This document shows positions 9,461 to 18,816 of a DNA stretch of 64,000 nt, one piece after another. The first letter of the stretch is position 1. Each line of letters opens with the position of its first letter. The stretch lies in contig CP170457.1 in the NCBI GenBank assembly GCA_047947135.1, positions 1,736,001 through 1,800,000 of the forward strand, given 5' to 3'. The position numbers and the translations under genes were made by a program. This DNA is from Planctobacterium sp047947135. GTDB lineage: Bacteria; Pseudomonadota; Gammaproteobacteria; Enterobacterales; Alteromonadaceae. The notes beneath the pieces are model-generated. The model did no database searches. It saw nothing but the letters and a program-made list of their open reading frames with translations, and was not told the origin of the DNA.

Positions 9461-11023
9461 ATGGAACTAGCGACTCTCGACATATCAATATTTATCATCT
9501 ACGTAATTGCCTTGCTGGCGGTTGCGGCCTGGGTTTCCCGCAGTGAGAAAAATCATGAGCGGGATACCAGCGATTATTTCCTTGCAGGTAAATCTCTGCC
9601 ATGGTGGGCTATTGGTGCTTCTCTGATTGCAGCGAATATCTCAGCGGAACAAATTATTGGTATGTCCGGTTCAGGATATGCCATTGGATTGGCCATTGCG
9701 TCCTACGAGTGGATGGCAGCGATAACATTGATCCTGGTAGGAAAATACTTTTTGCCTATCTTTCTTAAACGTGGCATCTATACCATGCCTCAGTTTTTAG
9801 AGCAGCGCTTCGATTATCGAGTGCGCACGGTGATGGCGATATTTTGGTTAGGCGTCTATGTGCTGGTTAATCTCACCAGTATTTTATGGCTGGGAGGATT
9901 GGCCATCGAAACGGTGACTGGTGTTGATGCACTGCATGGCATGATATTTCTGGTGTTGTTTTCTATTGCTTATTCTTTGTATGGTGGCCTAAAAGCGGTG
10001 GCTCTGACCGATATTATTCAGGTGGTGTTGCTAGTAGCAGGAGGATTCATGTTGAGCTATCTGGCACTTGAGCGGCTCGGAGACGGCAATGGTGTTATCG
10101 CTGGATTTAGTGCTTTGACTGCTGCCGCGCCAGAGAAGTTCGACATGATTCTAAGTCCAGACAACCCTCACTATATCAGTCTACCGGGATTGTCGGTGTT
10201 GATCGGTGGCATGTGGGTAATGAATATTTCTTATTGGGGATGCAATCAATACATCATTCAGCGTGCCCTTGCCGCAAAAGACCTGAATGAAGCCCATAAA
10301 GGCATCGCGTTTGCTGCCTACCTGAAACTGCTTATGCCTATTATTGTGGTGTTACCTGGGATCGCTGCATTTGTCCTTCATCCTAGCCTAAGTGCACCGG
10401 ATCAGGCATATCCTACCATGATGGCTTTGATGCCAGTTGGGTTGAAGGGGCTCATATTTGCTGCGCTGGTCGCCGCGATAGTTTCCTCCATCTCTTCAAT
10501 GTCTAACAGTATCTCTACTATTTTTACCATGGATGTTTACAGCAAAATGGTACAGGACAAAAGCCAGTCCCATTACGTTAATATCGGGCGTCTGGTGAGT
10601 TTATCAGCATTGATGATCGCGCTATTGGTGGCGAAACCATTGTTGGGGCAATTCGATCAGGCCTTTCAGTATATTCAGGAATTCACTGGATTTTTTACAC
10701 CTGGTATTGTCGCGATCTTCTTTTTGGGATTATTCTGGAAGAAGGCCAATGGTAATGGCGCATTGGTGGCAGCACTAGGCTCGGCCGGGTTTTCTTTAGC
10801 ATTTAAATTTTTCTGGCCAGCACTGCCCTTTATAGATCGCGTTGGCATGGTATTTTTAATGTGCCTGATATTAGGCGCACTAGTATCCATCACCACAGGA
10901 GATGACGGTGAAACCAAAGCGGTTCGATTAGCGGATATCAACTTCCATTCGGCACCTACCTTTAACTATGCCGCATTGGGATGTGTGCTTATCCTGACAG
11001 CGCTCTACAGTACCTGGTGGTAG
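9461..11023 (+). CDS. Sodium/sugar symporter, SSS family (vSGLT-like)
   Basis: 520 residues with about 14 membrane segments. It closely follows the Vibrio vSGLT pattern: DYFLAGKSLPWWAIGASLIAANISAEQ, then GYAIGLAIASYEWMAA, NQYIIQRALAAK, and the last helix ending in a Trp pair. The ATG at 9461 aligns with the known family N-terminus; a TTG at 9443 is possible but less likely. It should take up a sugar, perhaps galactose or glucose, with Na+, which suits a marine bacterium. The gene stands alone: there is a terminator before it and a convergent small gene after it, so the exact sugar is not indicated by neighbours. Confidence 0.92.
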   Translation: MELATLDISIFIIYVIALLAVAAWVSRSEKNHERDTSDYFLAGKSLPWWAIGASLIAANISAEQIIGMSGSGYAIGLAIASYEWMAAITLILVGKYFLPIFLKRGIYTMPQFLEQRFDYRVRTVMAIFWLGVYVLVNLTSILWLGGLAIETVTGVDALHGMIFLVLFSIAYSLYGGLKAVALTDIIQVVLLVAGGFMLSYLALERLGDGNGVIAGFSALTAAAPEKFDMILSPDNPHYISLPGLSVLIGGMWVMNISYWGCNQYIIQRALAAKDLNEAHKGIAFAAYLKLLMPIIVVLPGIAAFVLHPSLSAPDQAYPTMMALMPVGLKGLIFAALVAAIVSSISSMSNSISTIFTMDVYSKMVQDKSQSHYVNIGRLVSLSALMIALLVAKPLLGQFDQAFQYIQEFTGFFTPGIVAIFFLGLFWKKANGNGALVAALGSAGFSLAFKFFWPALPFIDRVGMVFLMCLILGALVSITTGDDGETKAVRLADINFHSAPTFNYAALGCVLILTALYSTWW

Positions 11024-11037
11024 CTGAGATGGGATTA

Positions 11038-11259
11038 TCACTGCTGGTGCAGTTGATAATCCCAAGGCCCGAGCCATTTCCTGCTCAGGATAGTGTGTTG
11101 GATTTCCGGCAAAAAGAATGCCAGCAACAAACATGCTGATACCCACAATACACCCCAATAGCCAGGTAATAAAAAGGCGATGGGTATATATAGTACGAAG
11201 ATACAGCGAAATATCTTTAGCACAGCGTAGCTGAGAGAATCACAGTTAACATTCTGCAT
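11038..11259 (-). CDS. Small membrane protein, unknown function
   Basis: 73 residues; the ATG at 11259-11257 is preceded by AAGGAATTTAATC, a good ribosome binding site. Two hydrophobic helices (about residues 14-31 and 34-51, the second with WGVLWVSACLLLAFFLPE) and a basic/aromatic tail (RKWLGPWDYQLHQQ) suggest a two-pass inner-membrane protein. It is convergent with the symporter gene, whose stop is 15 bases away. I do not recognise a family; the gene could be spurious, but the start signal and the two clean helices argue for it. Confidence 0.5.
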   Translation of the reverse strand: MQNVNCDSLSYAVLKIFRCIFVLYIPIAFLLPGYWGVLWVSACLLLAFFLPEIQHTILSRKWLGPWDYQLHQQ

Positions 11260-11333
11260 GATTAAATTCCTTCCAATATTACGAAGTTAAAACTAAATGG
11301 ACGATGGGGGCCGCATGCATCCAGAATGTGTTT

Positions 11334-11673
11334 ATACCAATCAGTAATAATATGTGATCTACTCAGTGGGAGCTGAAACGAATTTAGACAAGGCGGATGT
11401 TTGCAGGTTAAGTGGCTCTAAATCAAAAACATCCAACGCCGTATAAATTCGTTTCAGCCCCATCGAAGACGCGCCTCAGGAACATTATTTATGATATTCA
11501 TCCCTGAATATCTCCTGCTTCGCTGGCCAGCTAAAGCTGTTCAAAAGTTTTCCTGAAACTTTTGTCTGTGTTGTACGAAGTTCACAAGACCACCAGTATT
11601 CTTTCATTCGTACGCCTTGAACTAATGTCCCTGAGACCGCGCTGAGCGATCACATATTATTACTGATTGGTAT
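11334..11673. repeat. MITE-like element, 340 bp, with 26-bp perfect terminal inverted repeats
   Basis: Bases 11334-11359 and 11648-11673 are perfect inverted copies of one 26-base sequence (outer end ATACCAATCAGTAATAATAT). Inside is a long imperfect hairpin (11370-11459; arms around GCTGAAACGAATTTA and TAAATTCGTTTCAGC), and further inverted repeats at 11543-11563 (AAAAGTTT/AAACTTTT) and GTACGAA/TTCGTAC (11573-11579 and 11607-11613). No frame is open long enough for a transposase. Such small, non-coding palindromic elements are typical of non-autonomous MITEs in Alteromonadales; no clear target duplication was seen. It fills most of the gap between two minus-strand genes. Confidence 0.8.
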
Positions 11674-11821
11674 TATTCATTTCTTATCGGTTTAACAGCT
11701 TAATACAGGCTAAATGTGATGTTTGTAGGACATTACTGACATCAGAGGTCAGTCAAAAGAACTTCCTCTTTTGGTTTGGTATACCAAGGTAAACAGCGGG
11801 TAATTTGCGTTAATATTTTGT

Positions 11822-13447
11822 TTATTTACGGTGAGTTAATTCTGATACGGCGAAAACAATTTCCTCTTTTGCCTCGGTGACACTGGAGGAGAGAGTATTG
11901 CTTTTGGACATCTCAATGTATTCCTCTGCGGACTGAATAACATCAAGCGTCACTTTATTCATTAATTCAGAGATTTTCCTTTGTTCAACACTGGCCTTAT
12001 CCAGTTTATGAGATACTCTATCCAGCGTGGTCATGTTAGCTACGACTTTCTCCAGCGATTCCATGGCATTTTTCGACTCAACGGTGTTTTGTTCAGTCAG
12101 TTCCAATCCTGAACGCATGGAGTTAGTGGCTTCAGCGGTCATATTGCGCAGTTCTGATATGATTTTTTCAATTTCTTCCGTCGATCCTTGTGTTTTTACC
12201 GCAAGACTGCGTACTTCGTCAGCAACAACAGCAAATCCGCGTCCTTGTTCACCGGCTCTTGCCGCTTCTATCGCTGCATTTAAAGACAACAGGTTGGTTT
12301 GTTCTGCGATATTTTGGATAACACTAGTTACGCTGCCGATTTTTTCACTTTGTTGGGTCAGCTCTTCCAGTTTTTTGTTGGTGGCCACGACGCTATCCTG
12401 CAGTTTCTGAAAGCCTTGATTGGCTTTAGAAAAAACCTGCATACAAATGTCGGAATATTCTTTCGCTTCTTTAGTCTCCGCCGTGGTTTCTGTTGCACAC
12501 TCCGTTACCGCAGCCGCAGTGGATTCCAGTTCAGTCATTCCGCGTTCCAACGAACTGGAAATATTTTGCTGTTTATCGGCTTCTTCTTTTGATGTCTGGT
12601 TTACGTTTTGTAAAGTGATAAAACAGGATTGGATTTTTTGCTCTGCCAGCTCCATGTGACTAACTGCACTTTTCAACGATGTTTGCAGTTTTCGCACCGA
12701 AGCGGCCAATACCCCCAGTTCGTTCTTGCTCTGATAATCGATTTTGGTTTCATAATTTTTGTTAGCCAGATCATCAACACTGGAAATTAATATCTGAACG
12801 GGGGTTATGACTTTCGTGCGGAGGATAAAAAGCACTAAAATTGCTGCTGAGACGCTGAGTAAAATAATGAGGATGGTTACCAGTGTCACAATATTACTGG
12901 CATGATTTGCAATGTCTTTAATGTCTTGTGACGCCTGTTTGCGGATAACGCTTGCGGCTTCTGTTAAAATTTTGGCGGGTTCTCTGTCAATCCCCTGAAC
13001 AGCCGCATCACCTGCAGTGTGACTAAAATTAGCAGCTTCAAATGCGGCATAGCCGTCCCGGTATTTTGAGGACATATTGCGGTGTAATTCCTGGAAATTG
13101 CGTAACATTGCCTGAGCTTTTTTATCCAGTGAGTAACCGCTTAAGAGTCTGTCTATATTGTCTTGTACGTCTTGTTCACGCTGTTGAAAACGTGTCCAGT
13201 ATTTCTCCCGTTGTCCCTGATCATGACCACGTAGCAGGACATTTTTCCATTCCTGTATCTGTGTTTTAAACGTTTGTAACGTGTCTCCAATCAATTGTTC
13301 AGAGGTAATGATTTGAGATTCAATGCGTTTAACATCGTTGCTGTTGCCAGCTAACTGAAACAAACTATAAAAATTTAGCACTGTCAGCAGCGCGATGGCG
13401 GATACTACTGGGTAACTGATTAACGAGGATATAGTGCCAGGTCTCAT
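11822..13447 (-). CDS. Methyl-accepting chemotaxis protein
   Basis: 541 residues. The N-terminal membrane segment (about 11-32) is followed by a roughly 150-residue periplasmic helical domain of four-helix-bundle type, a second membrane segment (about 186-210), HAMP (about 211-265) and a long cytoplasmic coiled coil. The conserved signalling hairpin EQTNLLSLNAAIEAARAGEQ is present with GRGFAVVADEVRSLA after it. It relays ligand binding to CheA/CheW. There is no C-terminal pentapeptide tether for CheR. No chemotaxis genes are nearby, so the ligand cannot be guessed. It is probably a single-gene transcript. Confidence 0.93.
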   Translation of the reverse strand: MRPGTISSLISYPVVSAIALLTVLNFYSLFQLAGNSNDVKRIESQIITSEQLIGDTLQTFKTQIQEWKNVLLRGHDQGQREKYWTRFQQREQDVQDNIDRLLSGYSLDKKAQAMLRNFQELHRNMSSKYRDGYAAFEAANFSHTAGDAAVQGIDREPAKILTEAASVIRKQASQDIKDIANHASNIVTLVTILIILLSVSAAILVLFILRTKVITPVQILISSVDDLANKNYETKIDYQSKNELGVLAASVRKLQTSLKSAVSHMELAEQKIQSCFITLQNVNQTSKEEADKQQNISSSLERGMTELESTAAAVTECATETTAETKEAKEYSDICMQVFSKANQGFQKLQDSVVATNKKLEELTQQSEKIGSVTSVIQNIAEQTNLLSLNAAIEAARAGEQGRGFAVVADEVRSLAVKTQGSTEEIEKIISELRNMTAEATNSMRSGLELTEQNTVESKNAMESLEKVVANMTTLDRVSHKLDKASVEQRKISELMNKVTLDVIQSAEEYIEMSKSNTLSSSVTEAKEEIVFAVSELTHRK

Positions 13448-13724
13448 GAACTCACTCTCTCTATTTAGATTGAAGCAATTGATACGGACATACAGGCACT
13501 TCTGATGTAATCTGACTGTGAGAAACAGCGGCGCAATGTCGGTATTTTAAAGGAAAGGCGCATCTCCGATCGGCAATGACTCGCGTTGATTATTTTCATC
13601 TGATTTCGTAAAACGACAACTTTTATTCCGACAGCCCCATATTAAAGAACTAGTCGATAAATCCAAAAAGTCTATTTTTTCACCAGGAATTTGCCTTGGA
13701 TTTGACGGGGGAATAGCAAAAATA

Positions 13725-14723
13725 TCAGGGGTTGTTTATCAGACTGGTGATCTCCCAGTGTTCCAGCACCGCATCTGAGGTTAACGTGACTAACCTGTGG
13801 TTATTCAGGTACGTCATATCTAAGACGGTAGAGCCCATTGAATGGGATTCGCTGCCCCACATCGCAATGGCTTCATTGCTGCTGATATCCCAGAGCGTGA
13901 TTTCGGTCTTGGGGGATGTTGTTATTAAGTATTTATCGTTTTGAATAAAGGTCGCCAGTCGGAACCATTTATATTGCTGCCAATATTCCAGTTCACTGAT
14001 GATTTGATTTTTAACCGGTTGCCATAGTAATTGCTTTTCCAGCGCATCTGAAATAAAGGTTAACCCTGAGTCAGATGATACTGTAAGGCTGGTAATGCGA
14101 AAGGGTGTGTCGACTTTTTCTTTTAGTTGAAACTGGCGCATATCCCATAGTATTGCCAAACCATCATTGCCACCGCTGAGCAGATATTGGGTATCATTAA
14201 AACGTGCAAATTTAGTGACTTCGCCACCATGTTGTTGCATGGCCCGATAGGTACTATTGTGAATATCGGCAACGAATATTGTACCGGCGCTGGTACCAAT
14301 TAAAAATACTGACGGTGACTGCCAAAAATCAACGGCAGTGATATTGGCATCACCTAACTGCATCGTTAAATCCAGATTACCAAGCGGCGTGGTTGCATCA
14401 GCAAACCATAGGGTCAGAGCCTTTTGGTTTGCGGTTATAACGTGACTTGCATCTTCTGAAATCGCAAGATGCAAAGAATCGTCATCCAGCGCCTGCCATT
14501 CCCGAATCAGGCTTGCATCATTATTTTGCCACTTTTGTAAATGGTTATTGGCCAAAAGCAAATAGCTAAACTGTCCGTCAGAAGACAGTTTAGCGGCAAC
14601 CACAGGAGAATCAGAAAGCTGGATCCGATTGGAGGCTTGTAAAGTAGGTAGCTCTGGCTGACAGGCTATTAATCCCGAAACGGCGACCAGACTAAGCCAC
14701 AATATATAAATCCGTTTCAACAT
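13725..14723 (-). CDS. WD40-like beta-propeller lipoprotein
   Basis: 332 residues. The N-terminal signal ends in the lipobox GLIAC (Cys21). The rest is a run of about six blades with WD40/quinoprotein features such as LTLWFADA, LAILWDMRQF, ITLWDISSNE and LEHWEITS. It is probably tethered to the periplasmic side of a membrane and works as a protein-interaction platform. The start is 6 bases after the stop of the upstream DUF885 gene, so the two are co-transcribed. No specific partner can be named. Confidence 0.8.
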   Translation of the reverse strand: MLKRIYILWLSLVAVSGLIACQPELPTLQASNRIQLSDSPVVAAKLSSDGQFSYLLLANNHLQKWQNNDASLIREWQALDDDSLHLAISEDASHVITANQKALTLWFADATTPLGNLDLTMQLGDANITAVDFWQSPSVFLIGTSAGTIFVADIHNSTYRAMQQHGGEVTKFARFNDTQYLLSGGNDGLAILWDMRQFQLKEKVDTPFRITSLTVSSDSGLTFISDALEKQLLWQPVKNQIISELEYWQQYKWFRLATFIQNDKYLITTSPKTEITLWDISSNEAIAMWGSESHSMGSTVLDMTYLNNHRLVTLTSDAVLEHWEITSLINNP

Positions 14724-14729
14724 CGGTGT

Positions 14730-16019
14730 TTACCAGCTTAGGGAACTGGGCACCCGCGGACTGGACAGCAGCTCGCTAAACAGTTTCCAACGGTCCTGAT
14801 GGCTGTCAGCCTGAGCTTCAATATAATCCTTGACCAAATCTTTACCCCAGTTGTAATTGATAACGTAGGCACCGTATTTTTCAACAAAACGAATACGTTG
14901 TTCTGCTTTGCCAATGCCTTCTAACGCATATTTGGCTTGCAGCTCTACAGCCTGCTCCCGGCTAATGACACCATTGATATAATCTCTGGCAACCTCGTTA
15001 CCGGCATAGGACAACGTGCGTTTTAATTGTAGAAACGCGTGATACTGCCTGGCATGTTTGGGCGCTAATCCGGCCAATGGATAAAGAGTTTGCTGTTCAA
15101 ATTGTATTTGCTGCTCGTTAGGGTAGGCCATAAAAATGCCGTAGTTAGCGCTGCCTTCGGCAATCAAGGACTGTGGGCTAAACAGTGGGTACACAGACAG
15201 TTCCAGCCAGCCTTTTTTATTCACCAACTCAGATTCAAGACTGGCGTTATAGGTGTGGTGTCCGGGGTAACCTTCATGACAACCCAAGTCGATGGCACGT
15301 GAAATATAGATTGGAAAGTCGGTGTTCACCTGAATAAGACTATTGGCGTTACCCTGATACCAATTGTAGCCAGACCAGGTTTTATCCTGAACATATTCAA
15401 TACGAAAGCTTTCATTTTCTGGCAAAGTCATGGCTTCAAGGGTTTTTTCCCGACAGCCTTGCATAGCCGCTTTAAACACCACATCCAATTTATCTTTGGG
15501 GATTCGGGCTTTCTCCTGCAGCGCTGCAATGCGACTTTGCAAATCACCCTGACCGGGCAACGAAGCATCCAGTTGCTCAAGCGCGCTATCAAAATAGGCG
15601 TAGTCATAGGTCGGAGGTAAGGTGTCATACAAGGCTACGGCTTCTTGGTTAAAGTCTCGCTGAAAAGGTTTTCCGGATGCTTGTTTTTGGAATTGTTCGC
15701 TATGGAAAATCAATGCGGTCAGCTGTTTTTTCAAGTAATGAACTCTTAAGCGAACATCCAGGTCGTTACCACTGGGTAATGCTGCCAGTGCTTTTTTTAA
15801 GGCCTTACCTTTATCCGCTATTGCGGCAAGTGGCCAACTGGCTTCGGTGACCTCTTTTTTTAAAGATTCCGGCCCGTAGTAAGCATCGACATAAACCGGA
15901 TCATGTTGTCCAACGGCTAAAACCAGCTTTACATATTGAGTGGCAATATCGTCTACGTTAGCTGCGGCCGATAGCTGCCAAAAAACAGTGATAAGTAAAA
16001 GCAATGCGTACTTATTCAT
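14730..16019 (-). CDS. DUF885 family exported protein (putative metallopeptidase-like)
   Basis: About 429 residues from the ATG at 16019, chosen because it starts a clean signal peptide (MNKYALLLLITVFWQLSAAA); in-frame starts exist up to 16085. The key motif is CHEGYPGHHTYN, the HExxxxH-type signature of DUF885 proteins, which are thought to be zinc-dependent peptidase relatives. A later Glu in AEGSANYGIFMAYP could be a further ligand. It lies upstream of, and nearly touching, the WD40 lipoprotein gene (6 bases). It is divergent from the amylase gene, with about 160 bases between the two starts. Enzymatic activity is inferred from the family only. Confidence 0.8.
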   Translation of the reverse strand: MNKYALLLLITVFWQLSAAANVDDIATQYVKLVLAVGQHDPVYVDAYYGPESLKKEVTEASWPLAAIADKGKALKKALAALPSGNDLDVRLRVHYLKKQLTALIFHSEQFQKQASGKPFQRDFNQEAVALYDTLPPTYDYAYFDSALEQLDASLPGQGDLQSRIAALQEKARIPKDKLDVVFKAAMQGCREKTLEAMTLPENESFRIEYVQDKTWSGYNWYQGNANSLIQVNTDFPIYISRAIDLGCHEGYPGHHTYNASLESELVNKKGWLELSVYPLFSPQSLIAEGSANYGIFMAYPNEQQIQFEQQTLYPLAGLAPKHARQYHAFLQLKRTLSYAGNEVARDYINGVISREQAVELQAKYALEGIGKAEQRIRFVEKYGAYVINYNWGKDLVKDYIEAQADSHQDRWKLFSELLSSPRVPSSLSW

Positions 16020-16179
16020 ATTCAGAAGGGTATCCATTTCAAAGTGATTTGTATCGTCAACGGCAATTCGCAGTGCTTGTTGCAAACGTATTCATGCTTT
16101 TGCCGCACAATATTTAATCTTGATTGTGTATATACTGAGTTGTACCAATATTAGCAATAAAGTTGCACTGCTGACCATT

Positions 16180-18816
16180 ATGCGACAAAACGATTCTTTG
16201 TTATTTCTGCTGTTTTGTATTTTCGGGCTATTAATGAGTGATGGCGTTGCAGATACGTCTTCGTCTGACCACGCCAAAGCTACACAACTGGAGACAGAAC
16301 AAGCAACACTCAATCTTCATGTTGCTTCACCCGACTGGCGTGATCAGGTAATTTATTTTTTGATGATAGACCGTTTTAATGATGGCGATAGCAGTAACAA
16401 TGATCAGGGTCTGGGGGAGTACAATCCAAACCATGAAAGTCATTACAGTGGCGGCGATATTCCCGGGATTATTGAGCAGCTCGATTACATTCAGACATTA
16501 GGAGCGACTTCGGTGTGGTTGACGCCACCTGTTGCTAATCAATGGTGGAGTCGTGATTCTGAATATTCCGGTTATCACGGCTATTGGGCTCGGCACTTTA
16601 AGAAAGTAGATGAACACTACGGTACATTGTCTGATTATCAGGCGTTATCATCTGCACTGCACGATCGCGGCATGTATTTAATCCAGGATATTGTGCTGAA
16701 CCACACCGGGATATTTTTTGGCTACGATGGTCAGTATTATCCTGAACAAACTGATAAAAATTTTGTACTTTATGAGGAAGGGATTCAGTCTGCACCGGAA
16801 ATGCCGCCGTTTGATATGATCAATCGCCGCAATCCGACACATGCTGATGCCAATATATATAACTGGACACCGGGTGCCGACAGTTATTCCAATGAAGAAC
16901 AGCAATATACCTATCAACTGGGCAATTTATCGGATATCAATACCAAAAATCCTGAAGTATTAGCGGCTTTTAAAGATGCTTACCGATTCTGGATAGAAGC
17001 TGCCGGAGTGGATGCTTTTCGCATCGACACAGTAAAATATGTCGAACATGAATTCTGGCATCAGTTTTTACACGATGAAGATGGGATTTATGCGCATGCC
17101 AAACAGCTGGGTAAATCCCATTTTTTGACTTTTGGTGAGGTATTTGAGGCATCGCCAGCCTTTTCTGATGCCGGTGAGCAAGTCGTCACCAGCTTTTTGG
17201 GAACCACTGAAGTGCCTGAGCTGAATTCAGTTATTGGTTTCCCATTGTATTTCGAGATCAATCGCGTTTTTGGTGAAGGGCAGTCTACCGCGCAACTGGC
17301 ATATCGCTTACAACAGTTTATGGAGCATTACCCAGACCCTTATGTGACCCCCAATTTTATTGATAACCATGATACCAAACGCTTTCTTTCCGCAGCCAGC
17401 GAATCGGCGATGAAGCAGGCATTGGCTCTGATTTTCACTATCCCGGGCATCCCGATTATTTATCAGGGAACGGAGCAGGCCTTATCGGAAACCAGGCAAG
17501 CCATGTTCGCAGGCGGTTTTGCTAACCCTGAAAGCCAATTTAACACGGCATCTGAAATGTTTAGCTTTGTCAAACAACTGAGTGCACTGCGCACCTCTAA
17601 CAAGATTTTGACTCGCGGTACCCTTGAGATATTAGCGGCCAATTCTGCAGGGCCGGGTGTACTTGCTTACAAACGAGAGTTGGCAGGGGAAAATGTCATT
17701 ATATTGATGAACAGTGCTGACCATCAGATCCTACTCAATAATATCGCAACGGGCTTGCCAGCAGGTGTTGGATTTTCACCTCTGTTTGCCAGCCACACAG
17801 TGGATTTGCCGAAGACCCAGGCGGATGGGAAGCTCACCATGGTGCTGCCAGCCCGAACGGTTTTAGTGTTGTCTCCGGAAAAAGCCGATAAGCAAGAATC
17901 GATAGCCAATCCACCGGAAATTACGTTTACATCGGATATTGCGGGCAAGACATTCAATCAGGATCTGTTATTAGCCGGGCAAACAAGTACGCCCAATATG
18001 GCGTTATTGCTGGTGGTTAATGGCAACATTGACAATGCGCGACCATTGGCATCGGATGCATCAGGGAACTGGCAAGCGATTTTTCCGGTCCGGGATTTAG
18101 GTACGACAAAATACACGTTAGAACTTTATGCTCCGGATTGGCAGGTTACGTCTGAGCAACAACAGTTCACAGGCACGGTCCAAAAGCCGACACTGCGGGC
18201 CTCAGTTGTAGATGCAAAATCCGATGCCAGAGGCTTGAATGGGAGCTATACCACACCGAAACAAAGCGCCAGCAAAGGACAAATGGAGATCGAATCTATT
18301 ACCGCGCAATCAGCCGGCGCAAATCTGGAAATTACTTTTCAAATGGCCGAAGTCACCGATGGTTGGGCACCCGCCAACAGCTTTGATAACGTCAGCTTTA
18401 GCGTATTTTTCGACTTTCCGACTCAGCAAGGAGCCAAGCCTTTACCCTTGTTACAAGCCAGGATGCCCCAGGGGCGAGATTGGGATTTAGCCCATATCGC
18501 TTATGGTTGGGGTAACTATATGTATCGTTCTTCAGGGGCAACCGCCAAAAATACAGGTGAGATGGTGGGCGTTGCCCCGCAAATTTCCGTTGATAAAGAT
18601 GCCCGCACAGTAACCTTTTATTATCAAGGGGCGCCTCTTGGGGTCACAAACTGGCAAGATGTGGCAATCTATGCCACCACCTGGGATATAGCCGGAGAAG
18701 GATATTATCGTGACATTGAGTCTGAAGGTGGCGAATGGACATTTGGCGGCGCAGAAGCTGGTGCGCCGAAGGTGTTGGATGACGTCTTTCTCAAATTAAC
18801 TGGAGATAGTCGTTGA
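16180..18816 (+). CDS. Secreted alpha-amylase family glycoside hydrolase (GH13) with C-terminal glucodextranase-like module
   Basis: About 878 residues. The ATG at 16180 opens a signal peptide ending near VADTSSS; longer starts (16120) put extra residues ahead of it. The GH13 regions are all visible: QDIVLNH (I), DAFRIDTVKY with nucleophile Asp (II), FGEVFEA with acid/base Glu (III) and FIDNHDTKRF (IV). After the catalytic barrel and beta domain (to about 560) come an Ig-like stretch and a C-terminal domain (about 690-870; WDLAHIAYGWGNYMYRSS) resembling the glucodextranase C/DOMON-like module. It should hydrolyse alpha-1,4-glucans outside the cell. It overlaps the following esterase gene by 4 bases. 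Confidence 0.9.
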   Translation: MRQNDSLLFLLFCIFGLLMSDGVADTSSSDHAKATQLETEQATLNLHVASPDWRDQVIYFLMIDRFNDGDSSNNDQGLGEYNPNHESHYSGGDIPGIIEQLDYIQTLGATSVWLTPPVANQWWSRDSEYSGYHGYWARHFKKVDEHYGTLSDYQALSSALHDRGMYLIQDIVLNHTGIFFGYDGQYYPEQTDKNFVLYEEGIQSAPEMPPFDMINRRNPTHADANIYNWTPGADSYSNEEQQYTYQLGNLSDINTKNPEVLAAFKDAYRFWIEAAGVDAFRIDTVKYVEHEFWHQFLHDEDGIYAHAKQLGKSHFLTFGEVFEASPAFSDAGEQVVTSFLGTTEVPELNSVIGFPLYFEINRVFGEGQSTAQLAYRLQQFMEHYPDPYVTPNFIDNHDTKRFLSAASESAMKQALALIFTIPGIPIIYQGTEQALSETRQAMFAGGFANPESQFNTASEMFSFVKQLSALRTSNKILTRGTLEILAANSAGPGVLAYKRELAGENVIILMNSADHQILLNNIATGLPAGVGFSPLFASHTVDLPKTQADGKLTMVLPARTVLVLSPEKADKQESIANPPEITFTSDIAGKTFNQDLLLAGQTSTPNMALLLVVNGNIDNARPLASDASGNWQAIFPVRDLGTTKYTLELYAPDWQVTSEQQQFTGTVQKPTLRASVVDAKSDARGLNGSYTTPKQSASKGQMEIESITAQSAGANLEITFQMAEVTDGWAPANSFDNVSFSVFFDFPTQQGAKPLPLLQARMPQGRDWDLAHIAYGWGNYMYRSSGATAKNTGEMVGVAPQISVDKDARTVTFYYQGAPLGVTNWQDVAIYATTWDIAGEGYYRDIESEGGEWTFGGAEAGAPKVLDDVFLKLTGDSR

